A DNA stretch of 64,000 nucleotides, taken from positions 1,358,501 through 1,422,500 of the forward strand of contig NC_021505.1 in the NCBI RefSeq assembly GCF_000412675.1, given 5' to 3'. This document shows, in pieces, positions 1 to 7,715 of this stretch. Numbering within the stretch: position 1 is the stretch's first letter; every line of letters starts with the position of its first letter. Both the position numbers and the translations under genes were made by a program. The notes beneath the pieces are model-generated. The model was not told where the DNA came from. It saw nothing but the letters and a program-made list of their open reading frames with translations, and searched no databases. This DNA comes from Pseudomonas putida NBRC 14164. GTDB lineage: Bacteria; Pseudomonadota; Gammaproteobacteria; Pseudomonadales; Pseudomonadaceae.

Positions 1-656
1 ACGACGCCGACCGCTTGATCCTGCTGTTCCGTAACGACACTTCGGCGTTCGACGGCAAGCGCATCGAACAACTCGACCGCAAAGGCACGGTGAACAACAA
101 GTTCAACGCCTTCATCATGCAGAAACTGGAAGAAGCCGGCGTGCCGACCCAGTTCGACAAGCTGCTGGGCGACAACGAGTGCCTGGTGAAGAAGCTGGAC
201 ATGATCCCGGTCGAATGCGTAGTGCGTAACTACGCTGCCGGCAGCCTGGTCAAGCGCCTGGGCGTGGAGGAGGGCATCAAGCTGGAGCCGTCCACCTTCG
301 AACTGTTCCTGAAGAACGACGAGAAGGGCGACCCCTTCATCAACGAATCCCACGTTGTCGCGTTCGGCTGGGGCACCGCCGAGCAGCTGGTCGAAATGAA
401 AAAGCTGTCGCTGAAGGTCAACGAGGTGCTGACCAAGTTGTTCGATGACGCTGGCCTGCTGCTGGTCGACTTCAAGCTGGAGTTCGGCGTATTCCACGGC
501 CAGATCGTGCTGGGCGACGAGTTCAGCCCGGACGGCTGCCGCCTGTGGGACAAAGAAACCCGCAAGAAGATGGACAAGGACCGCTTCCGTCAGGGCCTGG
601 GCGACGTGATCGAAGCCTACGAAGAAGTTGCCAAGCGCCTGGGCGTGCCGCTGTAA
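1..656 (+). CDS. purC: Phosphoribosylaminoimidazole-succinocarboxamide synthase (SAICAR synthase), 5'-truncated by window edge
   Basis: Catalyses ATP-dependent joining of aspartate to CAIR in cytosolic de novo purine synthesis. The frame is open from the first bases of the window (codons begin at base 3, reading D-A-D-R-L-I-L-L-F) and ends at TAA 654-656. The family's conserved blocks are present: RNDTSAFDG near the start, [13 protein letters not shown], and the C-terminal [18 protein letters not shown]. About 218 codons are visible against a usual length near 236, so only roughly the first 18 residues lie outside. The true start is not in the window. Confidence 0.97.
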   Translation, partial: DADRLILLFRNDTSAFDGKRIEQLDRKGTVNNKFNAFIMQKLEEAGVPTQFDKLLGDNECLVKKLDMIPVECVVRNYAAGSLVKRLGVEEGIKLEPSTFELFLKNDEKGDPFINESHVVAFGWGTAEQLVEMKKLSLKVNEVLTKLFDDAGLLLVDFKLEFGVFHGQIVLGDEFSPDGCRLWDKETRKKMDKDRFRQGLGDVIEAYEEVAKRLGVPL

Positions 657-709
657 GCGGCGCGTTCACGCAAGCGCCTGATACCACGCGATTTTTTTTA
701 AAAAAAGGT

Positions 710-737
710 TTGCGTTTTAAAAGAACGCTGGTATGAT
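710..737 (+). promoter_or_regulatory. Sigma-70-type promoter of tRNA-Ser
   Basis: A TTGCGT -35-like hexamer (710-715) and a TATGAT -10 hexamer (732-737) are separated by 16 bases and lie just upstream of the tRNA, after an AT-rich run. This spacing and position fit a stable-RNA promoter. Inferred from sequence only. Confidence 0.6.
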
Positions 738-747
738 GCGCGGAATT

Positions 748-837
748 GGAGAGATGCCGGAGTGGTCGAACGGGACGGATTCGAAATCCGTTGTACTGGC
801 AACAGTACCTAGGGTTCAAATCCCTATCTCTCCGCCA
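748..837 (+). tRNA. tRNA-Ser, anticodon CGA
   Basis: A 90-base class II tRNA. The acceptor GGAGAGA (748-754) pairs with TCTCTCC (827-833), followed by discriminator G and an encoded CCA (835-837). The anticodon loop reads TTCGAAA, giving CGA for UCG codons. A long variable arm and the T-loop GGTTCAAATCC are visible, as expected for serine tRNA. Confidence 0.97.
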
Positions 838-847
838 TACAAGATGA

Positions 848-882
848 AGCCCCTGAAAGCGAAAGCTTTCAGGGGCTTTTTC
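848..882 (+). terminator. Intrinsic terminator of tRNA-Ser
   Basis: A 13-bp perfect stem AGCCCCTGAAAGC / GCTTTCAGGGGCT closes a GAAA tetraloop and is followed by a T run, ten bases after the tRNA CCA end. It ends the short tRNA transcript and shields the accessory genes downstream. Confidence 0.9.
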
Positions 883-936
883 GTTGTGCGTCGCTAAATA
901 GTTTGAAGTCAGCAGCCCCAATTGCGCGAGGCGAGC

Positions 937-1287
937 CTATGAGGAAGCGGGGAACTTCTTGAGCGGTCTGACAGTGAGCTCTACACCCAAGGCAAGCATG
1001 AGCTTTTGAATAGTAGTGAAACGAGTTTTATCGCCGCCCTTCAACGTTTTGTAAAGCGACTCACGATTCACGCCTGCGTCTTGCGCAAACTGATTCACGC
1101 CCTTGGCTTTTGCCACTTCCCCCAAGGCATGCATCAGAGTTTGCGCGTCGTTAGCCTTCATTGCCTCCGCCAGAAAAGCCGCGATGGTTTCGGGACTGTT
1201 CAGAAACCGGGAGGCCTCGAAGCGTTTGGTATTGCTCAAATCGAGCTCAAGGATGGGCATGTCTTCGGCGGTGAATGTGTCGCTCAT
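937..1287 (-). CDS. Addiction-module antidote protein, HI1420/HigA-like
   Basis: A 116-residue helix-turn-helix protein of the type II antitoxin family typified by Haemophilus HI1420. Residues about 25-55 hold the family segment around FLNSPETIAAFLAEAM. Residues about 65-105 form the Xre-like HTH (AKAKGVNQFAQDAGVNRESLYKTL) with the TIQKLMLALG helix. Family members neutralise a RelE-like toxin encoded immediately upstream and repress the shared operon. Here only the last codons of such a toxin remain upstream (1284-1364), overlapping this start codon. The antitoxin is therefore probably an orphan that may still bind DNA or act as an antidote to related toxins. Confidence 0.85.
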   Translation of the reverse strand: MSDTFTAEDMPILELDLSNTKRFEASRFLNSPETIAAFLAEAMKANDAQTLMHALGEVAKAKGVNQFAQDAGVNRESLYKTLKGGDKTRFTTIQKLMLALGVELTVRPLKKFPASS

Positions 1288-1364
1288 CGTTGTTTACCTC
1301 GTATAACATCAAGGATTTGCTTGGCGCGATTAATGGCTATGTGCTGATCCGTTTTTTTGCAGTC
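1284..1364 (-). pseudogene. C-terminal stub of the partner RelE/HI1419-like toxin
   Basis: The reading frame upstream of the antitoxin is open for about 26 codons and ends in TGA that overlaps the antitoxin ATG (ATGA junction). The peptide reads KKTDQHIAINRAKQILDV, resembling the usual end of HI1419-type toxins (GGDKSTQ..DI..AK). An in-frame TAG (1365-1367) and the absence of the GYRVYF core upstream show that the catalytic body is missing. The junction geometry is the normal toxin-antitoxin overlap, which supports a decayed module. Short similarity, so moderate confidence. Confidence 0.5.
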
Positions 1365-1646
1365 CTACTCGGATGTGGTACTTGCCACGAAAAGAGGCAC
1401 ATCGGAGTGATGTCCGCCTGTCATCGTCAGTTTATGAATTGGCGATGACCTGATCAGGCTAGGGCGCAAGCTGGGTGCTGGCAACGGTTGGAGGGGGGTT
1501 GGTATGAGCTTCGGAAACGGACTACATAGACGTGGAAGATGTCGCAACCTTGTCGCCAGTCGAGCGCTTTGGAGTCTGTTTGCGGCGAGTCGCGATAGAT
1601 GAAACCCCTGGATACTCTGCGCTTCCAGAGGCGTCATCGTTGTGCC
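1365..1646. other. Gap with no recognisable gene
   Basis: Roughly 280 bases separate the toxin stub from the DUF3077 gene. Short open frames exist on both strands (minus strand 1365-1637, plus strand from about 1520), but none has family-like motifs or a clear ribosome binding site. It is probably debris left from loss of the toxin gene. Confidence 0.4.
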
Positions 1647-1919
1647 TTACTTTTTCATCATCCCCAATTCAGCATCATCCAGCAGCGCCTTGGCCATCGC
1701 GCTGAGGTAGTGCGAGGCCCAGATCAGTTTATGGTCGCCGTCCATCAGGCCGGTGATGATCAGGTCGCGCACGTAGCCCATCAGTTCGGATGCCTGTTCG
1801 CGGGCGTCCTGGCAGGGGATGCCGGGTTCGATGCGGAACAGCGGGTGGGTGTTGTTTTCGCCTTGGTAGAAGCAGGTCTTGCCGACTGTGGTGGGTTCTT
1901 GTGTGTTGTCGGTGGGCAT
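1647..1919 (-). CDS. DUF3077 family protein
   Basis: A 90-residue protein resembling the Pseudomonas DUF3077 family. Visible hallmarks are LFRIEPGIPCQDAREQASELMGYVRDL and the C-terminal WASHYLSAMAKALLDDAE. The family is small, cytosolic, mostly helical and of unknown function; genomes of this group carry many scattered paralogues. No operon partner: a REP pair lies upstream on the coding strand. Confidence 0.75.
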   Translation of the reverse strand: MPTDNTQEPTTVGKTCFYQGENNTHPLFRIEPGIPCQDAREQASELMGYVRDLIITGLMDGDHKLIWASHYLSAMAKALLDDAELGMMKK

Positions 1920-1952
1920 TGATTTGTTTCCCTGGGTTCTGGGTTGCCTGGG

Positions 1953-2051
1953 CTGGCCTCTTCGCGGGTGAACCCGCTCCCACAGGTGCTGTGCAGTGCC
2001 TTAGGGCGGAGATAACCCTGTGGGAGCGGCTTTAGCCGCGAAGAGGCCTGG
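1953..2051. repeat. Inverted REP pair
   Basis: Two palindromic REP units in opposite orientation: CTTCGCGGGTGAACCCGCTCCCACAGG and the mirrored CCTGTGGGAGCGGCTTTAGCCGCGAAGAGG. They lie between two convergently spaced minus-strand small genes. Confidence 0.85.
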
Positions 2052-2055
2052 CCTG

Positions 2056-2319
2056 CTAGTGCAAGTTGTACGGCTCACTGGGTAAGTGCGGCCGCATCTG
2101 CAATTGCATCAATGCCGACTCCACCAGGCTCTGTACCTCCTCCATTTCATGGATGACGGCCTGCATCACAATCGAACTGTGGGCAGTAGGCTTGAGTTGC
2201 ACAGATTGGCGGGCGACGGACAGGGCGCAGAGTACGTACTCTGAGGACTGGACCAGGGTGTCTTGCAGGGCTTGGGTGGAATCGAGGGAGTAGGGTGGAT
2301 CAGGGACCATCTTGCGCAT
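2056..2319 (-). CDS. Small hypothetical protein, DUF6124/DUF3077-like
   Basis: An 87-residue protein from ATG 2317-2319, chosen because GGAG lies six bases upstream; longer in-frame starts at 2337 and 2427 lack such a site. The body is helical (TQALQDTLVQSSEYVLCALSV, then AVIHEMEEVQSLVESALMQL) and resembles the small Pseudomonas DUF6124-type proteins, whose function is unknown. The assignment is by overall pattern only. It sits next to a DUF3077 gene, a common companion type. Confidence 0.5.
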   Translation of the reverse strand: MRKMVPDPPYSLDSTQALQDTLVQSSEYVLCALSVARQSVQLKPTAHSSIVMQAVIHEMEEVQSLVESALMQLQMRPHLPSEPYNLH

Positions 2320-2676
2320 ACACATCTCCAGGATCATTGGAGCTGCCGCAAGCTTGCTGTCAAACAAGAGGGTGGCAGCTGTACATGGGTTGACAGACCG
2401 AGGATCCCGGAGTAACTCGGCGCACACGACGGTGCCCCACGTACAGCCGCCATAAACAGTGCACGTGTGCGGGAAATCGTCGGCCTGTCAAAGCCGGCCG
2501 TTGATTTTGCAACGACAAGCCGAGACTAGAGCGCGACCGGATCCGTCGCAACAGTTTGAGCGGGTTGCCAGTATGTTTGGGAAACGCCCTACAAGGAAGG
2601 GAATAATTCTGAGTTCAAGCTGTAGGACGGGGGCTGATTTGCAGCGCCGAATGGCAAACGCTACCGAAATCTACTC
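2320..2676. other. Intergenic stretch without supported genes
   Basis: About 360 bases between the small helical protein and the palindrome array. Short open frames on either strand (for example 2459-2680 plus) lack ribosome binding sites and recognisable motifs. It presumably carries the leader of the DUF6124-like gene and nothing else I can name. Confidence 0.4.
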
Positions 2677-2711
2677 ATAGATAGCGAAAATCGCTAGACT
2701 TCGCTATCTAT
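2677..2711 (+). promoter_or_regulatory. Nested palindrome array upstream of the AAA ATPase
   Basis: Three copies of one hexamer occur: TAGCGA at 2682-2687 and TCGCTA at 2691-2696 and 2701-2706. The first two form a palindrome with a 3-base spacer. The outer arms ATAGATAGCGA (2677-2687) and TCGCTATCTAT (2701-2711) form a longer 11-bp inverted repeat. The array ends about 28 bases before the ATPase start, where an operator would be expected. The binding protein is unknown. Confidence 0.55.
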
Positions 2712-2739
2712 TGCTATAACCGTTCTCTGGAGGCAGCCC

Positions 2740-3903
2740 ATGGACCCGTACCGCAACCCTTTCGCACCCGGCGCCGGCAGCAGACCGCCTGAGCTGGCAG
2801 GCCGCGATGTGGTGCTTGAGCACGCGCGCGTTTCGTGTGGGCGGGCTATCAACGGGCGCAGCGCGCGCTCCATGATGCTGCTTGGCTTGAGAGGGACTGG
2901 CAAAACGGTGCTCTTGAACGAAGTCGGGAAAATTGCAGAGCACACGGGCTTGCTGGTCTCTAAGGTCGAGTCGCCGGAAGAGGAAAGCCTTGCGCGCCTT
3001 CTTTACCCGGAAATGCGCAAGGTCATGCGCTCTCTGTCCACCGTGGAAGCCGCCAAGCAAATTGCAAATCGGGGGCTGAAGGGCCTGCGTGGGTTTGCCT
3101 CCATCTTCAAGATCGATATCGCCGGTGTGGAAGTGGGTGTAGAGCCAGAGCCCGGCCTTGCGGACAGTGGCAATCTTCAATACGACCTGCCAGACCTGTT
3201 CAACGTTATCGGGCGTGCGGCCCAGGCCGCAGGCAAAGGCTGGATTCTGTTGATCGACGAAGTCCAGTACCTGAGTGAGGCCGATCTTAGGGCCCTGATT
3301 GTCTCCATGCACAAAATGTCTCAGGAAGGCCTGCCGGTGCTGCTTGTGGGTGCCGGGCTGCCTCAGGTCGCGCGGTTGGCAGGTGAGGCGAAATCCTATG
3401 CAGAGCGGCTGTTCCTGTATCCGGAAATCAATGCACTTGATGCCGATGCTGCTGCCAAGGCCGTGCTCAAGCCGATCCTGGACGAGGAGGCATCCATTGC
3501 AGAGGCCGCCTTGCAAGAGATTGTCGTGCGTACCAAGGGCTATCCGTTCTTTTTGCAAGAGTGGGCGTCCACGGCGTGGAACTGTGCCGAGGGGCCAGAG
3601 ATATCGCTGGATGATGTCGTTCAATCCTACTCGGAAACCCTGGCGTTGCTGGATGCAGGTTTCTTCAGGGTGCGTATCGACCAGTTGACACCCAGCGAAG
3701 TGCTTTTCGTCAGAGCCATGTCGCAGCTTGGCGATGGGCCTTATGCGGTAGGTGATATCGCCAAGGCCATGGGCCGAACCCAATCGTCACTTGGCCCTAT
3801 AAGAGCCAAGGTCATCGCCAAAGGCATGGCCTACAGCACCGATCATGGTGTGCTGGATTTCACCGTACCGCTTTTTGCAGAGTTCATGCGTCGCCAGAGT
3901 TGA
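2740..3903 (+). CDS. AAA/STAND-type ATP-binding protein with C-terminal winged helix
   Basis: A 387-residue P-loop ATPase of the archaeal-type ATPase_2/AAA_16 group. Walker A GLRGTGKT lies at about residues 49-56, Walker B WILLIDEVQ at about 168-176, and a sensor-like region VGAGLPQVARLAGEAKSYAERLF follows. Residues about 310-385 look like a winged-helix domain (TPSEVLFVRAMSQLGDG, AVGDIAKAMGRTQSSL). Start ATG 2740 has GGAGG upstream. Proteins of this build are cytosolic and often couple nucleotide binding to regulation or defence; the target here is unknown. It stands alone behind a palindrome array in an accessory pocket next to a tRNA gene. Confidence 0.75.
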   Translation: MDPYRNPFAPGAGSRPPELAGRDVVLEHARVSCGRAINGRSARSMMLLGLRGTGKTVLLNEVGKIAEHTGLLVSKVESPEEESLARLLYPEMRKVMRSLSTVEAAKQIANRGLKGLRGFASIFKIDIAGVEVGVEPEPGLADSGNLQYDLPDLFNVIGRAAQAAGKGWILLIDEVQYLSEADLRALIVSMHKMSQEGLPVLLVGAGLPQVARLAGEAKSYAERLFLYPEINALDADAAAKAVLKPILDEEASIAEAALQEIVVRTKGYPFFLQEWASTAWNCAEGPEISLDDVVQSYSETLALLDAGFFRVRIDQLTPSEVLFVRAMSQLGDGPYAVGDIAKAMGRTQSSLGPIRAKVIAKGMAYSTDHGVLDFTVPLFAEFMRRQS

Positions 3904-3928
3904 CCCACAAACTGTGCCGCGGCCTTGC

Positions 3929-4546
3929 TCAGCGCATCGCCGCCAACTTGATACCAAACCCTACCAGACAAGCCCCTGCCAGCCGCTCGAACAGATGACT
4001 GATTCGTGGGTTGGCGCGCATGCGTTCAGCCAGCTGATGGGTCAGCACCACGGCAATCAGCCCGTACGCGAAGGTCACCACTGCCACCGTCGCAGCCATG
4101 AAACCGAACGTCACTAGCCCCTGGTGCTTCACCGGGTCGACGAACAGCGGGAAAAACGCCATGTAGAACATGATCGCCTTGGGGTTGAGCAGGGTGATCA
4201 TCATGGTCTGGCGCAGGTACTGGCCGTTGTCCATGCGGCAGGCGTGGGCAGCACCACCGGGCTTGCTCAGGAGCATGCGCAGGCCCAGGTAAGCCAGGTA
4301 CGCAGCGCCGGCCCATTGCACCATGTGGAAAGCCGTAGGGTAGGTGGCCAGCAGGGTGGCGACGCCCGCTACTGCCAGCCACAGCAGCACCTGGTCACCC
4401 ACGATCACCCCAAGTGTCGCAGCCAGGCCAGCCTTGATACCGCCCTTGCCGGTGGAGGTGATCAAGGCAAAATTGCCCGGGCCGGGGATGGCCAGCAGAA
4501 TGATGAAGGCGATGACGAATGCGCCGTAGTCGGTGACGCCGAGCAT
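3929..4546 (-). CDS. LysE/RhtB family amino acid exporter
   Basis: A 205-residue inner-membrane exporter. The family N-terminus is clear (AFVIAFIILLAIPGPGNFALI), followed by the glycine-rich KAGLAATLGVIVGDQ segment and NPKAIMFYMAFFP. About six hydrophobic segments are visible. I chose ATG 4546 because an AGGAA sequence precedes it and the protein then starts in the usual family position; an upstream in-frame start at 4666 would add 40 non-hydrophobic residues. Substrates of this family are amino acids or homoserine-type compounds, not specified by sequence. Confidence 0.92.
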   Translation of the reverse strand: MLGVTDYGAFVIAFIILLAIPGPGNFALITSTGKGGIKAGLAATLGVIVGDQVLLWLAVAGVATLLATYPTAFHMVQWAGAAYLAYLGLRMLLSKPGGAAHACRMDNGQYLRQTMMITLLNPKAIMFYMAFFPLFVDPVKHQGLVTFGFMAATVAVVTFAYGLIAVVLTHQLAERMRANPRISHLFERLAGACLVGFGIKLAAMR

Positions 4547-4735
4547 GGTGAGTTCCTGTTGGGCATGACGAAGGCAATGCCCTGAACTATCGTCGCCAAA
4601 GGCGCGCTTTTCAACCTGTTGTTGCACAATTGCAACGAACTTGTGCCAGGTACGACTTGGATCCAATGGGTGGAGTCTGTATCATCCCGCGGCCATCAGA
4701 AGATGGCCGAAGATGATTCATTTAAAGGACTTTGT

Positions 4736-4927
4736 ATGAAAAAGCTGTTCAAGGCCACCGTAGCCGTTGCTGTTGTCTCGGGTGTTGCCCTGCTGTCGGG
4801 TTGCACTGGCCAAGTTTACAACCAACCGAAAAACTGCACTTACGACTACCTGTTCCACCCTTCGGTTTCCATCTCCAAGATCATCGGTGGCTGCGGCCCG
4901 ATCGATAAACTGCCTCAGCAGCAGTAA
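4736..4927 (+). CDS. YhfL-like small lipoprotein (DUF4223)
   Basis: A 63-residue precursor with a lipoprotein signal: KKLF, a hydrophobic core, and lipobox LLSGC with the acylated Cys at about residue 22. The mature part NCTYDYLFHPSVSISKIIGGCGP matches the enterobacterial YhfL pattern. AAAGGA lies upstream of ATG 4736. Membrane-anchored, function unknown. A strong terminator follows, so it is probably a single-gene transcript. Confidence 0.85.
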   Translation: MKKLFKATVAVAVVSGVALLSGCTGQVYNQPKNCTYDYLFHPSVSISKIIGGCGPIDKLPQQQ

Positions 4928-4969
4928 TCTTGGCGGTACCCTGATCGCGACGCTTGCGACGTGATCCAA

Positions 4970-5003
4970 GGCCCCCGGTCATGTAAATGGCCGGGGGCTT
5001 TTG
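4970..5003 (+). terminator. Intrinsic terminator after the lipoprotein gene
   Basis: The stem GCCCCCGG / CCGGGGGC (extended by a G-T pair) with an 8-10-base loop is followed by TTTTG. It separates the lipoprotein transcript from the convergent receptor gene, which ends at 5016. Confidence 0.8.
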
Positions 5004-5015
5004 TTTGTGGGCCAC

Positions 5016-7457
5016 TTACCAGCGCAGCGACACGGTTCCCAGCAGTGTGCGCTCTTCACCCCAGTAGCAACGGCCGGCGTTGTTGCAGCCTGCCACATAC
5101 TCTTTGTCGAACAGGTTGCGGGCGTTGACTTCTACCGACCAGTTTTCGTCGATTTCATAGCCCACCTTGGCATCCACCAGCGTCACGTCACCGGTGTCCA
5201 GCTTGCCGTACAGGCTTGCCGGGGTATAGGCGAAGGTACTGTCGAAGTGGCGCACGCCGCCACCGATCTGCAAGCCTTTGAGCAGGCCGTCACGGAAGTG
5301 ATATGTGCTCCACACCGACGCCTGGTTGCGTGGCACGCCGGTCATCTGGTGGTCTTCATACAGCGACCCGGCCACGTCCTTGGTAATGCGCGAATCGGTG
5401 TAGGTGTAGGCGGCGGTGAGGTTGAGGTTTTCGCTCAGATCGCTGTTAAGTTCCAGCTCCACGCCCTTGGCCCGGCTGGCACCGATCTGGCGATAGTCAC
5501 CCACGGCGGAATCGAACAGCACATCGTCCTTCTTGCGCAGGTCGTACACCGATGCGGTGAAGGCGGTGTTCCAGCCTTTGGGCTCGTACTTGATACCCAC
5601 TTCGTACTGCTCGCTGGTAGTCGGGTCCAGCGGGCCGCTCTTGCTTTCGGTCTGCTGGGTCGGGGCAAAGGCGGTGGAGTAGCTGAAGTACGGCGACAGG
5701 CCGTTTTCAAACTGGTACATCACCCCGGTCTGCCAGGTGAACTTGCTGTCCCAACTGTTCATGTCGGCTTGTGCGTTAAGGGTGCCGGCTTTGTTGCGGA
5801 ACCGGCTGTTGACCCGGTCCAGTCGCCCGCCCAACAGCAGCACCCAGTTGTCCACCTTGGTTTGCAGCTGGCTGTAGAGGCCGTACATGGTCTGATCGAG
5901 CAAGGCGTTCTGCACATGCAGGGGCGTGCTTGGCTTGCCGTTCCAGACCGGGTTGAACACATTGATGGTGCCGCCATTGCCCGCGTCCCAATCCTGGTTG
6001 AACGACGTGCGGTCCAGGCTTGCTCCGATCAGGAAGGTATGGTCGAACGCGCCGCTGGTGAAGTGGCCTTCGAACTGGTTGTCCAGCGAGTAGGCGATGG
6101 ACTTGTTGTAGCGGTCGTAGGCCGTGTTGCTCAGGGTGGTGCCGAAGCCGCCGTTGTTCAGGCTGCCTGGCCACGTTTCCTGGCGGTCGATGCGCGACTG
6201 CATGTAGCGCGAGTTCTGGCGGAACTGCCAGGTGTCGTTGAAGCGGTGGCTGAACTCGTAGCCCAGGCTCCAGGTTTCCCGTTCGAAGTTGTCCCAGTCC
6301 GGGTTGCCGGACAACTGGTCCTTGTCGATCTTGCCGTTGGGGTTGCGCAGCAGGGTGCCAGCGGCCGGGTAACCAAGCTCCATCAAGGTGCGGTCGCGCT
6401 GGTAGGTGGCCAGCAGGGTCAGGCTGTTGAAGTCGTCGAAGTTCAACGTCAGCGATGGCGCGATGTACATGCGGTCATCGGGCTGATGGTCGACCTGGGT
6501 GTCGGACTTGCGGCCCATCATCACCAGGCGGCCGAGGATATTGCCCTCATCGGTCAGTGGGCCGGAAACGTCGACGCCCAACTGGCGGCGGTTATGCGAG
6601 CCGTAGCTCAGTTGCACTTCGCCGCGCGCTTCGGCAGTAGGCCGCTTGCTGACCAGGTTGACCACGCCACCCGGGGCGTTTTCGCCATACAGGATCGAAG
6701 TGGGGCCGCGGAACACTTCCACCCGCTCCAGGCCGTAGGGTTCGCTGCTGGTATCGTAGCGGTTGCCCTGCACCCGCAGGCCATCGCGCAGCAGGCCATA
6801 GCCATAGTCGGTGGCGTTGAAGCCACGGATGAAGAACAGGTCACCCGCTTGGCCATCCCCGCCGGCAAACGGCGGAGAGAAAATGCCTGGGACATAGCCC
6901 AGCACCTCGGTAAGGGTTTGCGATTGCTGGTCGTCCATGCGCTGGCGGGTGACCACCGAGACCGAGCGCGGGGTGTCGGCCAGGGCGCTGCTGGTTTTGC
7001 TGGCGGTGGCACTGGCGACGGCACGGTAGCCGCTATCGCCCTGGCCGTTGCTGGCGACCAGGGTAGCGGCGTTGATCGACGTGGCATCCAGTTGCAGGGC
7101 GGTGCCATCGGCAAGCGGTTGCAGCACATAACCCGCGCTGCCTTGGGGCACGGCTTGCAGGCCGCTGCCCTGTAGTAGCCGGGCCAGGCCTTGGGCGACG
7201 CTGAAGCGGCCTTGCAGCCCCAGGCTGGTCTTGCCGGCGGCCAGTTCGTTGCTGCCGGCCAGGTAGATACCGGCCTGGCTGCTGAACTGGTTGAGTGCGC
7301 TGGTGAGCGAGCCGGGCGCGATGTTGAAGCGGGTTTCGGCGTTGGTTGCCTGTTCAGCGTGGGCCAGGGTTGCCGGTAACATCAGTGGCGCGGCGGCAAA
7401 AAGCGAAAGTGGCGCGGCAAGCGCCAGGCGGAACGCGGGGTGGAAGGGCGTCGGCAT
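5016..7457 (-). CDS. TonB-dependent siderophore receptor with N-terminal signalling domain, ferrichrome/FpvA type
   Basis: An 813-residue outer-membrane receptor. A signal peptide ends near TLAHAEQ. An STN/secretin-type signalling domain follows (RFNIAPGSLTSALNQFSSQAGI to about residue 115), then the plug (DTPRSVSVVTRQRMDDQ, the VEVFRGPTSILYGENAPGGVVNLVSKRP block) and a 22-strand barrel ending in aromatic W (GTVSLRW). The C-terminal CNNAGRCYWGEERT pattern resembles ferrichrome-type receptors. The STN domain plus the upstream FecR-like and ECF sigma genes on the same strand point to surface signalling: ligand uptake at the outer membrane signals to the anti-sigma factor. The exact siderophore cannot be read from sequence. 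Confidence 0.93.
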   Translation of the reverse strand: MPTPFHPAFRLALAAPLSLFAAAPLMLPATLAHAEQATNAETRFNIAPGSLTSALNQFSSQAGIYLAGSNELAAGKTSLGLQGRFSVAQGLARLLQGSGLQAVPQGSAGYVLQPLADGTALQLDATSINAATLVASNGQGDSGYRAVASATASKTSSALADTPRSVSVVTRQRMDDQQSQTLTEVLGYVPGIFSPPFAGGDGQAGDLFFIRGFNATDYGYGLLRDGLRVQGNRYDTSSEPYGLERVEVFRGPTSILYGENAPGGVVNLVSKRPTAEARGEVQLSYGSHNRRQLGVDVSGPLTDEGNILGRLVMMGRKSDTQVDHQPDDRMYIAPSLTLNFDDFNSLTLLATYQRDRTLMELGYPAAGTLLRNPNGKIDKDQLSGNPDWDNFERETWSLGYEFSHRFNDTWQFRQNSRYMQSRIDRQETWPGSLNNGGFGTTLSNTAYDRYNKSIAYSLDNQFEGHFTSGAFDHTFLIGASLDRTSFNQDWDAGNGGTINVFNPVWNGKPSTPLHVQNALLDQTMYGLYSQLQTKVDNWVLLLGGRLDRVNSRFRNKAGTLNAQADMNSWDSKFTWQTGVMYQFENGLSPYFSYSTAFAPTQQTESKSGPLDPTTSEQYEVGIKYEPKGWNTAFTASVYDLRKKDDVLFDSAVGDYRQIGASRAKGVELELNSDLSENLNLTAAYTYTDSRITKDVAGSLYEDHQMTGVPRNQASVWSTYHFRDGLLKGLQIGGGVRHFDSTFAYTPASLYGKLDTGDVTLVDAKVGYEIDENWSVEVNARNLFDKEYVAGCNNAGRCYWGEERTLLGTVSLRW

Positions 7458-7609
7458 GCTGGTCTCTGGGATCGAAAGGGTGAGTTGGGAGGGCTATGCC
7501 GGGTTAACCGAACGAGATTGGAAAAAGGGAACCGGGTTGGAAGATTTTTTGACCGGCTCCAACGAATTTGCCAGCACCGGCACAGCTGGATCCAAATACC
7601 GTGTCGCCT

Positions 7610-7694
7610 GCTTCGCGGGCTTGCCCGCTCCCACAGGTACTACGCAAGCTGCGGGTTCACACTGCACCTGTGGGAGCGGGCATGCCCGCGAAAA
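7610..7694. repeat. Inverted REP pair between receptor and fecR-like gene
   Basis: CTTCGCGGGCTTGCCCGCTCCCACAGGT and the mirrored CACCTGTGGGAGCGGGCATGCCCGCGAAA lie in the 258-base gap between the anti-sigma gene and the receptor gene. The structure could attenuate read-through between them. Confidence 0.85.
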
Positions 7695-7715
7695 ATCCAG
7701 CGCGATGTAGCGATA

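Noticed and set aside
2704..3783. Minus-strand open frame opposite the AAA ATPase
   Set aside because: The plus strand has Walker A and B motifs and GGAGG before its start; the antisense shows none.
748..4930. Integrated island at tRNA-Ser with a direct-repeat attachment site
   Set aside because: I looked for a second copy of the tRNA 3' end and for an integrase gene in the pocket and saw neither.
5001..7175. Long plus-strand open frame (724 codons)
   Set aside because: It is the antisense of the TonB-dependent receptor gene, whose product has clear family motifs. High-GC codon bias opens the opposite frame.
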